Origin: Paraphaeosphaeria minitans
Lineage: Eukaryota; Ascomycota; Dothideomycetes; Pleosporales; Didymosphaeriaceae
Direction of reading: 5' to 3'
DNA: 64,000 nucleotides
Assembly: GCA_015832175.1 (NCBI GenBank)
Contig: WJXW01000004.1
Location: forward strand, 3,720,001-3,784,000
Shown piece by piece: positions 11,211 through 21,342 of this stretch. The notes beneath the pieces were generated by a model. The model was not told where the DNA came from. It searched no databases and worked only from the letters and a program-made list of their open reading frames with translations. The translations under genes and the position numbers were made by a program. The first letter of the stretch is position 1; the number at the start of each line of letters is the position of its first letter.

Positions 11211-11990
11211 GCGGCATGCAGGCTTGGTCCACAATGGTGCACCGTGATTAGGAAGAAACGTTGATGGGAGGGGAGTATTGGATCCCGCCAGGCGGAGAGA
11301 GGAGCGCGAAGGCAACGGGCGTCCGCTACCGCCGTGTACGCCTGATACGGCCTCGCACCGCGGAGCACCCGCACGACGCCCGACCATGGTCAACATCGTC
11401 TGGTTGAGTAAGTCTAATCATAGCAATGTGCAAGGCGAGGCCTGGAGACGGATACCCATGATGCATCCGGGATGTATCGGACACGGGAGACTCGCGAAGA
11501 GGGATAAGCACATTGGAGGAAGAGGACCGTTAGATATACAATCAGCCGGCTACAAGCAATGCAAAGGCAAAAGACGCAAAGACAAGGAATGCCACAAGGC
11601 AGAATCTTAGTAAACGTCGAGAGAAAGAAAGAATAGATAGACATACAAAGTTACCACCACTCTTTACGTGTTTCCGTTCACGCTTCCCCATATGTTACAC
11701 TAGCATCGACCAACCTGTTACTTCTCTTCCACCAGCCATTGCCAGCCCACTCTACCTGTCCATTTGACAGAAGAATCCCATGAATAAAACACTCAAGTCT
11801 CGACATCCTCTACGCACACGTTGGCAAAATCATGGAACAGGTGGATCACCACCCAATTTCTTCCGAAAGACTCGATTTCTTCTTGCTTTCTCTAGCGCAT
11901 TTCCGCCAACCGTACATGACCCATGAATTCGTAACGTAAAAAAAACCCACGCATGGACAATCCATCTCGGCGTCTCCGATCTCGCGCCTC
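11211..11990. other. Convergent intergenic region
   Basis: About 780 bp between two convergent 3' ends. No protein-like ORF, tRNA or repeat recognised. Confidence 0.5.
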
Positions 11991-13580
11991 TCACGCGTCC
12001 TCGTCCTCGTCCTCGGTCCTCTCCAGCTTCTCCTGGTACCGCTCCGGCAGCAACCCACCCTTGAGCGGCTTCCGCGACTCCCTCACGATGCCCGTGATCG
12101 ACTTGCCCTCGGAGAACATCATCTCGAGCTCCTCCAGACTGCGGCCCATGGTCTCGGGGTAGAAGAGAAACACAATTGGGATGATGATGGCGGAGATGCA
12201 CAGGAAGACGAGGTAGTACTTCCAACCGATGGTGTCAATGGCAACAGGCGTCACCATGTTGATGACGAAGTTCCAGAGCCAGTGGTTCGCCGTGGAAATG
12301 CCAGACATGGCGACACGAAGCCGCGTGGGCGCGACTTCGGCACAGTACAAAAAATTTGCGCCGAGGAAGCCGATGGGGACGAAGAAGTTGAAGAGGAAGA
12401 CAAAGAAGGCCGAGGCGATCTGCGCGGCGTGGTTGCTCTTGGGGAAGCTCGAGGCGACGGTGAGGGCCAGCATGCACGAAGCCATGCCGGCACCGCTGAA
12501 CATGAAGAGCTTGCGGCGGCCGAAGCGATCGATGGTGAAGAAGGCCACGAAGCAGGAGAGGAACTTCCAGGTGAGGGCACCGCCGCTGAGGATGCGAGAC
12601 ATTTCTGCATCCATGCCGAGGCCTTGCTGGAAGATGATCTGCAAGGCTGGTGAGTCTGGTAGTTGTGATAAGCGTTGGATGTGACTTACGGTTGAGTATG
12701 TAGAAATGAGGTTGCTACCGCACATTTGCTGGAGGAACTGTAGGAAGATGCATAGAGAAAAGCGGTAGAGTAGGCGCTCTTTGCCGTTGGTGAAGATGTC
12801 GGACAGCTTTGCCGCGCTTCTACCGGTTTCTTCAAGAGCCAGTTCAATGCCGCCAATCTCAGCAACAACGTCAGGGTCCTCGGTGCTTATGCCCTTGAAC
12901 CTGGCCAAGCTCTCCTTGGCTTCTTGCACCCTGTTCTTGTTGACGAGCCACCTCGGGCTTTCCGGGATGAACAAAACAGAAGCGATCAGGACCATTGAGA
13001 TGACGCACGGGATAGCCAAGGGGAGGCGCCACTGGAGGGGCAAGTTGTCCTGCTCGAAGAATCCGAGGTTGATCCACGCCTCTAAGGTGTAGCCCAGACT
13101 AATGAAACACCCATCCAAGACAACGTGTTTGCCTCGGTTTGCAGCGGACGCACACTCCGACTGCCAAACGGGAACAGTGGTGCTTAGCATGCCAACGCCC
13201 CATCCGAGAACGAAGCGGCCAACGATGAACTGCGCGAGCGAGAAGCTGGTGCACTGGAGGATTTCGCCGACCAGGGTGAGAATGGCAGCTACAAGGGTGG
13301 CTTTGCGTCGGCCAAGCACATCTCCAACCCAGGAGCAACTCAGTGCACCGAAGAGCGCACCGATGGTGAAGGTGGAAACAACCGCACCCTGTAAAGTGGA
13401 TTTGTGCGACTTCTCCGCACCCGTGGCATCAACAGTATCGATTTCCGGGAAGTGGTCGTTCCAGTCGCGCAGAGAGAGGAGACCGCCCACGCCGGATTGG
13501 TTGTACCCAAACAGGACGAAAGCAGGGAGCACAACGAGAAGGAGTTGCGCCATGCGCAAGGCGCCGCCCTGAAGACCCAT
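11991..13580 (-). CDS. MFS sugar (hexose-type) transporter
   Basis: Exons 13580-12690 and 12638-11991; 512 aa. The 51-nt intron (GTAAGT..TTGCAG) is a multiple of three with no stop, so the unspliced frame is also open and would add 17 residues inside a conserved segment. Splicing restores YSTIIFQQGLGMD, as in fungal sugar porters. Twelve membrane segments are visible with the sugar-porter signatures GDVLGRRK (loop 2-3), PESPRWLV after helix 6, DRFGRRKLF (loop 8-9) and the FYPETMGRSLEEL end motif. It belongs at the plasma membrane as a proton-linked sugar carrier. The cytoplasmic C-terminus ends in an acidic run. Confidence 0.92.
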   Translation of the reverse strand: MGLQGGALRMAQLLLVVLPAFVLFGYNQSGVGGLLSLRDWNDHFPEIDTVDATGAEKSHKSTLQGAVVSTFTIGALFGALSCSWVGDVLGRRKATLVAAILTLVGEILQCTSFSLAQFIVGRFVLGWGVGMLSTTVPVWQSECASAANRGKHVVLDGCFISLGYTLEAWINLGFFEQDNLPLQWRLPLAIPCVISMVLIASVLFIPESPRWLVNKNRVQEAKESLARFKGISTEDPDVVAEIGGIELALEETGRSAAKLSDIFTNGKERLLYRFSLCIFLQFLQQMCGSNLISTYSTVSHIQRLSQLPDSPALQIIFQQGLGMDAEMSRILSGGALTWKFLSCFVAFFTIDRFGRRKLFMFSGAGMASCMLALTVASSFPKSNHAAQIASAFFVFLFNFFVPIGFLGANFLYCAEVAPTRLRVAMSGISTANHWLWNFVINMVTPVAIDTIGWKYYLVFLCISAIIIPIVFLFYPETMGRSLEELEMMFSEGKSITGIVRESRKPLKGGLLPERYQEKLERTEDEDEDA

Positions 13581-14887
13581 GGTGAAGAGTCGGGTCTGTT
13601 GTTTGGGCGGGATGTTTGGAGGGGGATTGTTTGCGACTGACGAATGCGGTCGCTCTTAGTGGAGAGGAAAGAGTCCTCGCCTCGTGGGGGGAAGCGGGCT
13701 GCAAGAGGCTGGAGACGACGCTAAACGCAGTTTCTTTGGACAACAGAGAGACTGAACAGCGAAAGACGATGTAGGGAGGGAGAGTACGTGTACTCAATCT
13801 CCTCCCCACATTATTGCTCTGTGGGCGCACAGGCCTGGGGTGGAGTAGCTCGTCAGCGGCTGGCGATATTCCGGGTGCTCCGGATTGTCGAACTGTTTCC
13901 CCAATCTGCACGTCTCGACGCTTGATCTACACATTATGCAAGTGTGCCGACGGCCTGACTAACCGTCCCCATACTGCGGTGATCACGGCAGAAGTCCTAG
14001 AAAAAGTGGCTTCCTAATCGTTGCACTGTGCTCTCCAAGTGCATGCATGTGATCTGTAAAACCCTGCCTTAATACATGAGGGCTCTGTTGTGAAGTGAAC
14101 AAGGTGCAGTATCATGCTTTGAACCTTCTAGCAGAGTCAGTGCCGGGGTGGTGCCGAGCGGTGTTAACTGTAGTTTTTACTACACCGTATAAAAACAGAA
14201 CTTGTCTTGTTGAGGAAGGCTCGCTTCCTTCACCCGCTCGATACCCCGGCACTGAACTCTAGTGCGGAGGCTCTGCGGCACGCGGCGAATGCTTAGCGCA
14301 GCTTAGGTTTTTTCAGTCAGCCGTTCTTGACCGAGCTCAGATGCTGCAATCTAGTCAACATCATGGCCATCTTCTCAGCATCACTTTGGCACTGGTACGT
14401 GCTGTGCTATAAGCTTTCACGAATAGTTGATAGTGTCCGTTTATGAATAATTTGGAAGCGTCCGAACGCAAACAGACCCTTTTCCGATTAAGCAAGCTCG
14501 GAGGTACGCGCCCGATCTGATCTGACTAGTATGGGGTGATGCCGTTTCGTGGGAAGCAATCTGTGCGTCTCAAAAGGACTCGTGTCGACGCTTGCGAAGG
14601 CCTCCGAGGTCGCTGATGGTCACGTGGGGCCGTTCCAACCACCGCAAGGCTGCAAATAAGCCGTCTTGGCCGTTCTAGCGGCCAAATGCTTGATTGCTAG
14701 GCTGTATTGGACAAAGTCACAGTGTCGTGAAGAATGCTTGATTGCTACCTTGTGTCGTGCAAAATGGTATTGCCCAAAGTCTATGAGGCACAATTCTTCA
14801 ATGACCGGTCCATCCAAGCTGGAACCTTCTTCGTCGAACATGACTCGGAAGTGTTGACTTCTCCTCGCCCGCGACCGTGGAGATTTA
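13581..14887. other. Intergenic DNA upstream of the transposon
   Basis: About 1.3 kb between the sugar transporter start and the Harbinger element. No coding ORF is convincing. It contains the inverted-repeat element at 14138-14254 and otherwise ordinary base composition, which contrasts with the RIP-mutated DNA that starts at 14888. Confidence 0.5.
14138..14254. mobile_element. MITE-like 117-bp inverted-repeat element (candidate)
   Basis: The perfect 12-bp arms CAGTGCCGGGGT and its complement face each other at both ends, and pairing continues imperfectly inward through a CGAGCGG core and outward through an AGAGT flank. The centre is AT-rich. This is the shape of a small non-autonomous DNA element or a strong hairpin. 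I found no clean target-site duplication, so mobility is inference. Confidence 0.45.
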
Positions 14888-15433
14888 GGGCCTGTTCGGT
14901 GGGCGTGATCTCAAATCGTGATCTGGGCTTGATCTCGCCCGGTTTCAGTAAAGCGCTGGCGTAGAATTTTTTGTTAGTGTAGCCATACAAATTGTTCCAA
15001 AGACCCGCTTCTAACGTACCTAGATTAACCTGTGTTTAGTGACCGCCTATCTAAAAGTCTTATCTTGTTAAACTTTAGTATTGTTATTAATTAATCCTCT
15101 ATGCTAACTCTAAGTACTTTAGCGCGTGAGGCGTCGTGAGAGCTCTTATAGAGCTTAACGCCTACTTTATTACTAACGTTAACTCTCTTTCCTCTATTAT
15201 AGACGCTAGTGTTATCTCTATTAACGTTTACAGCGTTGCTAACGCCTAGAGGGAGCTAGGGTTAGAGTCTATAGTCGCTATATATAATTAAGACGCTCCT
15301 CTTAGCGCTTGTAGAGCAGGTAGAGGACTATAGGCAACGTATAGATACTAGTTATAAGGCGATAGCGTAGCGCGTAGTAGCTAAAAAAGTAGCTTTAGTG
15401 TTTCTGCTAGGCGTAGTGTTATCTATCTAGTAG

Positions 15434-16020
15434 TGTAAAAATTACTATAATAGCTGTAAGGCAGACTAGAAAGTCTAGCAAAAGCTAAACAACCTCTCTA
15501 GATTTGCTATAAATAAGTTTGGCGTTATTATAAGAGACAGCTAGGCGCTAATAGAGTACTTTAAGAAACACCTAGACGCTTAAAAATATTATATAAAGCC
15601 TCTAGCGTATAAGAACCTACACTAGTGACTGTTTAACAGCGTAATTACTAATAGAGCTAGGGTAAGAGATATTAATTAATTAATTGTAGTAATAGTTAAA
15701 GGTAATAGTAAGGAGAATAGTAATAAGATAAAGACTTTAGGGCCTTATAAAAGGCGTGTAGAGATGTTAACTGTAGCAGAGAGATTTTATAAAAAGATAA
15801 CTTTAGCTAATAAGTTAAGCAAGTAGGTTAGCAATATAGCTGTAGAAATTAAAGGATTAGCAGAAGCTCTATTAAAGGATCCCTAGTAGAAGGTAATTAA
15901 TTATTTTATAAGGACGTACAGCGTCCTAGATTACTGCTTAAAGATGCTAATTACTAAGCGTTTTAAGTCGCCCTTTGTTGCTAAGCTCTATTTAAGTCTT
16001 AAGCTTTAATTAGTATAGAA
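15434..16020 (+). pseudogene. RIP-degraded Myb/SANT-like DNA-binding ORF of the Harbinger element
   Basis: One plus frame from 15434 reads, across RIP stops (TAG/TAA from CAG, TGG, CAA), like the Myb/SANT-like protein that accompanies Harbinger transposases. It has an NNLSRF segment where family members have NxSGFGW, then GVIIRDSWALIEYFKKHLDA, where the family has a W..Y...HP.A pattern. Around 15840-16020 there is a degraded C-terminal region (INYFIRTYSVLD) like that of fungal relatives. The 5' boundary is unclear and may reach about 15200. Not translatable. Confidence 0.6.
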
Positions 16021-16649
16021 AACCTAGGTAAAGAATAAGGTAAATAAGTAGCTAGGTGTCCTACGCGACGAGCAGCTGTAGCTATACGCTATTAGGCTAA
16101 CTTAGGAGGGTAATAGTAAGTTAAAAGAGAAGGAGTAGGTTATAGAGTTTCTATAGAAAGTTAATAAGTATATAAAAGTAGATTAGTGCGACGCGCTAAG
16201 ACTAGCGATAGTAGTCTATGCGCTAGTTAGTGTTTTACTTACCCTTTATAGTATTACTACTCTAGTAACCTACGCCTTCTCTTCTACACCTTACTTTCCT
16301 AAATCGCTTATTTATATAACGCCTACATCTCCTCTACTATTTTTTTACGCTGCGACTCCTACTCCTCCCTTATTAAAGGCTAATTTATTAGGCGTTAATC
16401 CTCCGCAATAGTAACCTCTTAGAAAAAGTTCTTATGCTGCTCACTAGCGTACATAGGTAGCTACTTAAAGTCCTTACCCACACTGCCTATTTAATTAATT
16501 AGATTGTGTATAGCTATAAGAGTGTATACAAGCTTAACCTAAGTCACGATATTAAACTTATAAGACCTATTAAAAATCCTCTAACAACGCTTAAAAACGC
16601 TAAACGTACGCTTAATAACGTTTTAGAGACTGCTGTACTAGTAATTAAA

Positions 16650-17400
16650 TAGCTCCTCTACTATTTAAGGCCTACTATCTAGTAGCTACGCTATCTCTTA
16701 AAGGTAATAGCGTACGCTGTAATATAGCACAAGCGTTATATCACTGTTTGTATACCTAGCGTCCGCTAAGTAATATTTACCTAGAGGAGCTGTAAATCCT
16801 TATTAATAAGCGTCTATAAGCACTTAGGCGTTGTAAGCGCTGCCCTCCTAGCTAGCTAAGACGTATATAAAGTTTATATTAAAGTTAATAGCCGCTAATA
16901 TATTTTAGGAGAGGTATTTATGGCAATTTCTATATTATTTAGAGTTGTCTACTAGCATATAGACCTTGAAGTTTAACCTATTAAGAGCTCCTACACAGTC
17001 CTTAAAGAAAGGTATATGTTTTAGGTTATTACGTATAGCCTCTAGGCAGGCGCTAGAGGGCAAATATATAACTTCTGGGTATAGTAAAAGGACCGCAGCG
17101 AGGACTTTGTAAAAGTTACTACTAACGTTAGCAAAAGTTAGGCAAAATCTTTGTGTATATACATAGTAATTGTGCTTAGTAAGTGCCTACAGTAGTGTTT
17201 AGCTTCTCGCCACCTAGCTCCTTACGCGTAGACGTATAGAAACGTAAGTACTTTCTCCTTAACCTTAATTTATTAGCTATTCTTAACGTGTTGTTTATAG
17301 TAAGTAATAAGAGCCTTAAAGATACTCTGCTAGAGTTGCGTCTCCTTATATAGGTATAGGTTATTAATAAGACACCTAGCCAGCTAAGCTGGACCTAGGC
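16650..17400 (-). pseudogene. RIP-degraded Harbinger DDE transposase
   Basis: On the minus strand a frame near 17075-16970 reads LEAIRNNLKHIPFFKDCVGAL followed by Asn-Arg, where active enzymes have GALDGTH; both changes fit G-to-A RIP of GAY GGN codons. Further down (about 16915-16830) come NILAAINFN and an EGSAYNA block, matching the family NVLAAVDFD and WEGSAHD blocks. Every few codons a TAA or TAG replaces Gln or Trp. Boundaries are approximate. Orientation is opposite to the Myb-like frame. Confidence 0.65.
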
Positions 17401-17801
17401 ACATATCTTCTACGCATTTATTTACGCCTATAGGTGGAGCTACGGTCCTTTCTACAGCGTTAATTAACACTAAAGTTATCGCTATTAACGCTCCTATAAC
17501 GCTTATAAGGGCCTCTTTACTAAGCATTGCGGCGTTAAAAAGCTCTAAGATTAGGTAAGATAGACCTCTTAACCTTATGCTTAGTTTAACTCATAATCTC
17601 GCGCTTAAATAGGTATAAACGTAGATCCTGTTAGCACTAGTAGGGTTTAATTTAGCTAGTTAATTGCTCCTAGATTAGACCTCTATTTATAACATTAAGA
17701 TCACGCTCAAACCGAACACGGCGTGATCTCAATGTGAGCCTAACTGGATCTAGTAATCGAGATGAGATCAAGCCTCCAGATCACGTCTACCGAACAGGCC
17801 C

Positions 17802-18097
17802 TTAATGACAGCGCCAACGTTGATCCCTCGGAGAAGGCGGACTTGGCGCCATCCTTCACGCCCGCAAACCTGCACAGTGATCGAAAAAAAGTGCCTCACT
17901 TGCAGACGCGAATGCAGACCCAGACGCTGGTGCAGGTGCTTATTCAGATGTTGCCCGGACTCTTGCATTATCGCGCATTCGTCTGCACTTTCTGCACGCT
18001 CGCACTGATCTAGACTGGTGCCTAGAGATTGTACACTTTTGCATTTTTTCCATTATCGCTTCGGTCCCCGGTGATGGTGGGGGGTGGTTCAGCATCT
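17802..18097. other. Short intergenic stretch after the transposon
   Basis: Normal base composition resumes immediately after the TTA duplication, which sharpens the right transposon boundary. No gene recognised. Confidence 0.5.
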
Positions 18098-19091
18098 TCA
18101 TGACGATCCGGCCTCTATCGCGTTCATCAGTTTCGCCACCAGCGGCGCCACCATCTCCACGTAGTCTGGTTCAGCAACAACTGGCTTTGCTGGGCGTGCA
18201 GTGAACTCGAAGGATTTCTCAGCATGATCGAAATGCCAGTCCCACCATGTCGCTTCGATATGTGGTGCATCCGGTGCATCATACCGTTGGTAGTGATCTT
18301 CCTTCAGAATGCGCCCCACGATTTGATACCACCACGCTTGGAAACGTTGCGTGGTGAAGGCTGCGTTCTGCACAATCTTGAAGCTGTTTACGTGTTCTAA
18401 CCGTCGCAGGAGCCCTACAACATCGCGTGTACTGTTCGCAAGGTAGTCCTCCGATAACACTCCCCCAACAGTGTGTTGGGTTGCAGACTGCAGTGCGATT
18501 GTCAGGTTGTCCAGGTGCAGACCCTCAAGGTTGAAAGGCCGCCTCCATGTTGTCAGCTGGCTGAGGCGGTATGCCTGAAAAACAAGCATCACTCTTCTTA
18601 AACTGCCTAGCTGGATGCGTTGAAGGTTTTGGAAGTATCTCGCGTTTACATAGTAGGGATCCCGGATAACGAAGACAGTACGCTGGAAGGCCGCTCTCGT
18701 GAATTCATTCCTTAGCTGGCGACACACGAGTAGAATGTTTAGGTTTGCGGCAGCAGAGTAACCGAGATCCAGTATCAGGCCTTGGAAGGTTCTGTTCGAT
18801 TCCGGTGTTACAGTCGCAGACACGGTTGGATATTTGAGGGCGGCGTTTGGTGCCCCGTCGATGACGTATTCCAGGATATGGAGTCGCAGCTCTACGGGCA
18901 GTGAAAGGAGGCCTGTATGCGGCCTTACGATGGTCATCCCAGATGTGCTGTTTCCGGGAACTGTAAGCAAGGAGAGATGATGATGGTGTTGGATGTTCCG
19001 CGACTACCGCAATGAAATCGCCTGGACTAAAGCTTTCAAAGGTAGCGCAAAGCTGACTAAGATATTCACCTTTCTTCAGAGGTGTGCACAT
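18098..19091 (-). CDS. F-box-like hypothetical protein
   Basis: The main exon is 18960-18098. A short first exon 19091-19070 (MCTPLKK) joins in phase through GTGAAT..TTACAG to give 294 aa; alternatively translation starts at the ATG at 18937. The N-terminal segment LLSLPVELRLHILEYVI has the pattern of fungal F-box or F-box-like motifs. The rest has the Leu/Arg-rich character of fungal proteins annotated only as F-box-like (LLVCRQLRNEFTRAAF, then a YYVNARYFQNLQRIQLGSLRRV segment). No other domain is seen. If the F-box is real, the protein would act as a ubiquitin-ligase substrate adaptor. Confidence 0.65.
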
Positions 19092-19763
19092 TCCTTCACC
19101 TCACATGCATTCATCTCAATTGTTAAATTTCTATGCTTTCAGAACCTTGTATTGGCTGTAACTTGTCAAATTCCTGCACCTGCGACAGCTGTACCAAATA
19201 TCTACTTTGGTTCACCACCTACAGGTAGGCCCGAACCAGCCACAAGAAACGCCATTATACAGCCGAGCGTCCATGCAACGATCGCTCCCGTTACCAAAGA
19301 TCGGAACTGGTCTACTCTGAGACCTTGAATGCATCCGGAATTATGCAATGACCCCTGCCCACGGTATCCTTTCACTCAAATAATTATTGTCCACCACTTG
19401 TACCTTTTCTTGCGTTCGGATCAACTGTCGTTTCCCTTGGGCCTTTTCATCGACTCCGCCGCTGAGGTCCGACGGATGAACCGAGTCCACATCTGTTTCT
19501 TAAACATCTTCATCGTCGGCATCGTATGCAGCTTCGAGCAACGGCACTCCAGGGCCATCATCACCCGGACCTGAGCCATCGTGCCGTTTTCCCTCTGGTC
19601 GGACTGCATCTCTTTGTCATCCGTCGCATTTGCTTTAACATTCGTGCTGCGTAAAGACACGACCATTTTCATTGCCAATGTTGATGGCAGCGATATGATC
19701 TTCATCCTCTTGGACTACCGCGAGAGTTTGGCCTTCTCCATCCTCTATGGCACCTGAGCCATT
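19092..19763. other. Intergenic region, no gene supported
   Basis: About 670 bp. A minus ORF at 19421-19705 lies just downstream of the zinc-finger gene and is probably 3' UTR. No repeat or RNA gene seen. Confidence 0.45.
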
Positions 19764-20797
19764 TTAGACACGAGCTCGCTTCTTGCTGTGAGTTGCAGAT
19801 TGGCCACGGTCCTTATTCTTGCGCTTGCTACCGACAGCGACATCCTGGTCAAGCTCGGTATCGCTATCGCTCGCAGCCGCTTTGATGGTGGCTTCAACGG
19901 CACGAGCAAGACTTCGAATCTCGTCACTAGCAGCCTCAGCTGCAATGGCAGCGATCTCCCTAGCTGCGGCAGCGCTAAAATTGTGTTGCAGCTTCAAGTG
20001 CGCGGCGAGGTTGTCACGGCGTTTCGCACCATAGCCGCAGAATGCGGTTGGACACCTGAAAGGCTTTCCATCAGTATGGGTGGCGATATGGCGCCTAAGG
20101 TGGTCCATGCGGGTGAGATGTGCGTCGCAGCCAGGCCAGTTACAAGCCAACGGCGCAGTTTTCGCAGTTTTCTTCGTCTTTGAGGCGTTCTTCTTCGTGT
20201 ACTTGCGAGTGGCTTTGCACGTGGAGTTTGCACCGCCGACGGACGGATTCCATTCGTCCCCTGACTCTTCGTGGACGTCGCTCTGGTCTCCCTCCTCATT
20301 CTCCTCCCCGAAATCGGCATCGATGTACACCTGCTTGGTTTGAAAGTTTCTCACACGATCTACTCATCTGTCAGATCGGGCAGTCAAGGAGAGGTTTGAA
20401 CAGGCCACATACGCGTGCGCTTGGTGGTCTTGGGCTTGCCGTCATCACTGTCAAGATCCGTCGGCGGGTCGCTCAGGTTAACATCATCATTCCCGAGATC
20501 CACCGGTAGGTTGTTGATCTTGCCATCATCGCTCTCGAGATCCGTCGGCATGTCGCTCAGCTCGTTATCATCATTCTCGAAATTCGCTGGCAGGTTGCTG
20601 AGCTTGGCACCATAGCTCTCGAGATCCGTAGGCGAATCGTCCAGGTCGTTATCGTCGTCCAATTCCCAAATGTCCATTGCAGAGTCTATACAGATATTAG
20701 GATCGCGAACAACGTGTTTCATATGGCACTTACCCTTCTTGGTGCCAGTGTCCGCCAGGGCAGACATGCGGACGAAGCGGCTTTGGGCGGCAGACAT
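19764..20797 (-). CDS. C2H2 zinc-finger protein with acidic repeats
   Basis: Three exons in phase: 20797-20734, 20685-20413 and 20359-19764; 310 aa. Exon 2 encodes an acidic region with about two and a half copies of a 26-residue repeat built on SD.PTDLESDDGKINNLP. Exon 3 carries a basic linker (TRKYTKKNASKTKKTAK) and two C2H2 fingers: C-N-W-P-G-C..H-I-A-T-H and C-P-T-A-F-C..H-L-K-L-Q-H. The C-terminus is Ala/Glu-rich helical sequence and ends with basic nuclear-signal-like KKRARV. Probably a nuclear DNA-binding protein; target unknown. For the last intron the TAG acceptor at 20361-20360 is needed, because the earlier CAG would bring in a stop. Confidence 0.75.
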
Positions 20798-21342
20798 ATT
20801 GCAGCCTGGGGTTGATACCTATATTTTAGTATTATGTATTAAGGCACTGTCGACGTGCTGAGTGCGAGGTGGCGCGTGTTGGGTGGGCAGATGTGTTCGG
20901 GGGGTTGTTGGGGGTTTATGTCAAGGCGGTTGTGTCGGGGGTTGTTCTGGCACTTGCAGCGGTGGTGGCTTTCGCGCTGGGGGTTTTAAGTAGTGATGGT
21001 TCTATATCTGCGGTAACAGTGGCTGCTGCGCGAAGGGACCAGAGATTCCTTTGTTCCCTGAGCTCGAGCAGGAGAAAGCGTGAGAAGGGGCTTCTTGACG
21101 AATGGGGCGCGCGAGGCGCGAAAGGTCTCGTCGAGCTCAATAGTAATAAGCAAACTCTGCTGCAAGCTCGTCATACTGGAAAAAAGCCTGGAACACTGGA
21201 GATCGGAGCAAGTGCACAGTCTCACGCTATCCGATTCCACCTCTTGTTCGTAATCTTCGCCTACGCCATCCGCCGTCAAGCAACTCACTTCCTCGCAGCA
21301 CCGGGACCACTCTCTTCACATGGCCCGGTTTAATACGCCATC
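20798..21342. other. Intergenic region between two C2H2 genes
   Basis: About 545 bp. A plus-strand frame at 20869-21333 begins with GTG, not ATG, and looks like promoter and UTR sequence rather than a gene. Confidence 0.5.

Larger units (their letters stand above)
14888..17801. mobile_element. PIF/Harbinger DNA transposon, complete but inactivated by RIP
   Basis: The ends are inverted repeats starting GGGCCTGTTCGGT, matching about 22 of the first 24 positions, flanked on both sides by TTA (14885-14887 and 17802-17804), the 3-bp duplication typical of PIF/Harbinger. GTGATCT motifs repeat subterminally at both ends. Inside, CA and TG dinucleotides are almost absent while TA is abundant and CG survives, the signature of C-to-T change at CpA on both strands (RIP). 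Two decayed reading frames remain: a Myb/SANT-like one on plus and a DDE transposase on minus. All frames are full of stops, so the copy cannot move itself. Confidence 0.88.

Noticed and set aside
15000..17700. Possibility that the AT-rich block is a centromere piece or an LTR retroelement
   Set aside because: Terminal inverted repeats, TTA duplication and Harbinger-like blocks explain it; no long direct repeats or reverse transcriptase pattern seen.
20869..21333. 154-codon plus-strand ORF between two C2H2 genes
   Set aside because: Begins with GTG, not ATG, and shows no conserved pattern; probably promoter or UTR DNA.
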